A stretch of DNA of 17,143 bases from Sergeia podlipaevii (taxonomy: Eukaryota; Euglenozoa; Kinetoplastea; Trypanosomatida; Trypanosomatidae): the NCBI GenBank assembly GCA_030849805.1, contig JASANZ010001810.1, forward strand, positions 1 through 17,143, given 5' to 3'. Under the pieces are notes generated by a model. The model was given only the letters and a program-made list of their open reading frames with translations, was not told where the DNA came from and did no database searches. The stretch's first letter is position 1. Each line of letters starts with the position of its first letter. The position numbers and the translations under genes are program-made. Shown piece after piece: positions 15,079 to 17,143 of this stretch.

Positions 15079-16140
15079 TTAAAACAGTTTGGCCGTAGCT
15101 GGCTCTCCGGCATCATCGACCGTGAGCACCACCTTGCCCCACCCGTGGTTCCCCTCCACGTACGCATGCGCCTGAGCAACGTCCTCAAGCGCAAATGTCT
15201 TGTTCACCACGGGGATGATCGCGCGGTCCTCCATGTACGGAAGAATTTCCTTCTCAAATGTGTCCACCAGCTTCGTCTTGTACTCAGAGCTGCGACAGCG
15301 CAGCTTCGTAAAAATCAGGCGGGCACGCTGGCGGAACAGTGGCAACGAGTTCATCTGCACTCGGGTGCCACCAATGTAAGCCACGATTACGATCACACCA
15401 TCAGGGGCAATCACAGAGGCGTTTTCTGAGAGATACGTTCCTCCAAATACGGGATCCACAACGGAGTTGATGGCCTCTTCACCTAATAGGTTCTTGATTT
15501 TGTTGGCAAAACAGCAACCAGTCTCATCGGGGGTTCGATCAATGTTAATCGTTGCAAAGTTCCGGCACACGTCCACTTTTGCCTCTGAGGAGGTCGTGAT
15601 GGCCATAGCCTTAAAGTAACGCTCGATAATCTGAGAGGTGGCTATACCTACACCACTCGCGCCAGCGTGTACGAGCACGTTCTGCCCGGGCTTCACCTTT
15701 GCGTGCAGATTGAGCACCTGCCAGGCGGTGAGAAACGTTTCGGGGATCGCCGCAGCGTCGGTAAAGGAAAACCCTTTCGGAATCTTCATGACGGTCGAGG
15801 TATCCGCCAGAGCATACTCGGCATAGCCACCACCGGATAGCAGCGCCATCACCTTATCCCCTTCTTTGTAGTCCGTCACATCAGGTCCCACCTCAGCTAC
15901 CTCACCAGACACCTCCAACCCAAGCAAGTCGCTGCTTCCTTCCGGCGGCGCATAGTGCCCTCGGCGTTGTGAAATGTCAGCTCTATTGACGCCGGCGGCA
16001 TGAACCTTGATAAGCACATCGGTGGGGCGGCCGACAAGCGGCTTGGTCACATCCCTCACCTGCATAGACTCCGCTCCACCGTACCCGGTCAGAGTGATGG
16101 CGCGCATGGTCTCTCGCCGAATAAATGACCTAAAAAACAT
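15079..16140 (-). CDS. PIG3-like NAD(P)H quinone oxidoreductase (zinc-free MDR superfamily)
   Basis: The product is 353 residues and most resembles the TP53I3/PIG3 and zeta-crystallin branch of medium-chain dehydrogenases/reductases, which reduce quinones or enones with NADPH. From the second Met (residue 12) the family pattern is clear: MRAITLTGYGGAESMQV, then VNRADISQRRGHYAPPEG (51-68), LLGLEVSGEVAEVG (72-85), GDKVMALLSGGGYAEY (94-109), AAAIPETFLTAW (129-140), the dinucleotide-binding VLVHAGASGVGIA (155-167), and a C-terminal VAQAHAYVEGNHGWGKVVL (321-339). The cysteine/histidine zinc ligands of alcohol dehydrogenases are absent, as expected. The ATG at 16140 adds MFFRSFIRRET, a basic, amphipathic stretch that could be a mitochondrial presequence; the ATG at 16107 starts exactly where family members start. 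The end reads AKLF, not a peroxisomal tripeptide. It is the first minus-strand gene fully inside the window. Confidence 0.93.
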   Translation of the reverse strand: MFFRSFIRRETMRAITLTGYGGAESMQVRDVTKPLVGRPTDVLIKVHAAGVNRADISQRRGHYAPPEGSSDLLGLEVSGEVAEVGPDVTDYKEGDKVMALLSGGGYAEYALADTSTVMKIPKGFSFTDAAAIPETFLTAWQVLNLHAKVKPGQNVLVHAGASGVGIATSQIIERYFKAMAITTSSEAKVDVCRNFATINIDRTPDETGCCFANKIKNLLGEEAINSVVDPVFGGTYLSENASVIAPDGVIVIVAYIGGTRVQMNSLPLFRQRARLIFTKLRCRSSEYKTKLVDTFEKEILPYMEDRAIIPVVNKTFALEDVAQAHAYVEGNHGWGKVVLTVDDAGEPATAKLF

Positions 16141-17143
16141 TGTGGAAGTGAGATTTTGCTGTGATGGAGGTAGTTTTTCTCCTTTCTTTCTTTCTTCTTT
16201 CTATCTTCGTTATTTACTTTTTTCTCGTATCGCTTTTTTTGTCTTTTTTGTTTTGCTTGTTCTCCGACTTGCGGTTTGTAGATATATTTGCGCTCCTGGC
16301 TAGGAATGCCTAAAGGCACAAATGAAGAGAAAAAAGGAAAAGAGAAAAGCCAAAAAAAAAAAATGCAATTAATATTCAAAAAAAGAAAAAAACAGATGCG
16401 TGTGCATATGCATATTGGCTGCGGTTGAGCAACCAGCGACAAAAAAAAAAGAAAAATGAACAGACTTTACTATGTGAAAACACTAATGTGCATTAAAATA
16501 TGTACACACAACAAACACACAAACACGCTGTACTCGGCACTCACTCATCGCCTATTACGCTTCAGCAAACAAAGAAAAGAAAAACACTTTTGCCTGGCCT
16601 CGCTTCTTCCTCCCGTGTTTTTGAATCGCATTGCAATCACAACAAATTGTAAAAGAACAACATACAAGTAACAACAATTTCACACCTCAGGCAATTCGTC
16701 AGCAAAAAAAAAAAAAGAGAAGAGAGAGAAGATCAAGCAAAAAGTAATCATAGCAAACATACAATAGCAAATAGATAAACGGAAATAATTTTTAAAAGGC
16801 TCTCAACCAACCTACACAGCATCATGAGAGAGTCATCGTTTTCACAGCTCCACGAATACGCAATAGTGAAGGCATAAAAAAAAAATATTATCAGGAAAAT
16901 TTATGCATGCCCCCACTCCTTCCATACATCTACTCATATATACTGTCTCCAAGACAGAAACAATAATAATAATAACACTGTCGCATTTGTCAATGCATAT
17001 ATATATAATATGGAAGGAAAACATATTTAAAAAAAAAAACTGAAAAGTAGAAAAAAAAAATATCAAACCTCAATCTATCAAATTCAAGCTTCAAAAGAAA
17101 AGGAAAGGAAGAAAGAGCAGCACATGCAAGAAAAGAAAAAAAA
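16141..17143 (-). other. leader of the quinone oxidoreductase gene and probable 3' UTR of an upstream gene
   Basis: About 1 kb to the right edge without a credible gene. It holds the acceptor tract at 16310-16363 and then AT-rich sequence with A-runs. A less AT-rich stretch at about 16800-16860 may belong to the 3' UTR of a minus-strand gene outside the window. The window ends in an A/G-rich tract, a likely place for an assembly break. Short frames here consist of homopolymer translations. Confidence 0.55.
16310..16363 (-). promoter_or_regulatory. predicted trans-splice acceptor for the quinone oxidoreductase gene
   Basis: On the coding strand T12 is followed by GGC, a 27-nt T/C tract (16324-16350) and then CCTTTAG, with the AG at 16311-16310. 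The leader of about 169 nt contains no ATG before 16140. A second possible acceptor is the T6-AG formed by the first codons themselves (ATGTTTTTTAG), which would move the start to 16107. Confidence 0.5.

Noticed and set aside
15079..15090. Possible glycosomal targeting signal at the end of the quinone reductase (AKL)
   Set aside because: The protein ends AKLF; the tripeptide signal must be the very last three residues.
16842..17066. 74-codon minus-strand frame near the right edge
   Set aside because: The translation is mainly Phe/Ile/Val from AT-rich sequence with no family signal; more likely UTR.
1..17143. CRISPR arrays, insertion sequences or retroposons
   Set aside because: No regularly spaced repeats, terminal inverted repeats flanking a transposase, or reverse-transcriptase-like frame is visible; the repeats present are simple microsatellites.

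Overview
The window looks like nuclear DNA of a trypanosomatid (Kinetoplastea). Six intact, intron-less genes all lie on the minus strand, one after another. They are separated by 0.5-1.3 kb of AT-rich, homopolymer-rich sequence. For nearly every gene a long T/C tract on the coding strand is followed by an AG, and the first ATG after that AG opens the reading frame. This is the layout expected of a polycistronic unit processed by spliced-leader trans-splicing. Coding regions have mixed GC/AT third positions, less GC-biased than Leishmania. I cannot name the genus.

From left to right: positions 1-96 hold what looks like the last 31 codons of a plus-strand gene. Positions 97-2701 hold no convincing gene; if the left fragment is real, this is a convergent strand-switch region where two polycistronic units end. 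The minus-strand genes, given from the left (3' end of the unit) to the right (5' end), are: a type I membrane glycoprotein with degenerate internal repeats (2702-4135); a large low-complexity orphan with an ordered C-terminus (4955-7171); a class III / YqjM-XenA-like Old Yellow Enzyme (7824-8969); a DUF985 / Cupin_5 protein (10100-10759); a TPR-repeat protein with a questionable N-terminal extension (11255-13801); and a PIG3-like NAD(P)H quinone oxidoreductase of the MDR superfamily (15079-16140). Positions 16141-17143 carry that gene's 5' leader and then presumably the 3' UTR of a gene beyond the window.

There is no sign of a functional operon in the bacterial sense: trypanosomatid neighbours are usually unrelated in function. 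Two genes do share a theme, because the Old Yellow Enzyme and the PIG3-like reductase both reduce activated alkenes or quinones with NAD(P)H. Three starts needed correction or comment. The oxidoreductase and the membrane protein have upstream GTG-initiated extensions that are not credible, and the cupin has a TTG-initiated one; their ATGs are at 8969, 4135 and 10759. The most useful second looks are the putative strand switch, the alternative starts and uORF of the TPR gene, a perfect 10-bp hairpin just after the Old Yellow Enzyme stop codon, and active-site oddities in that enzyme.
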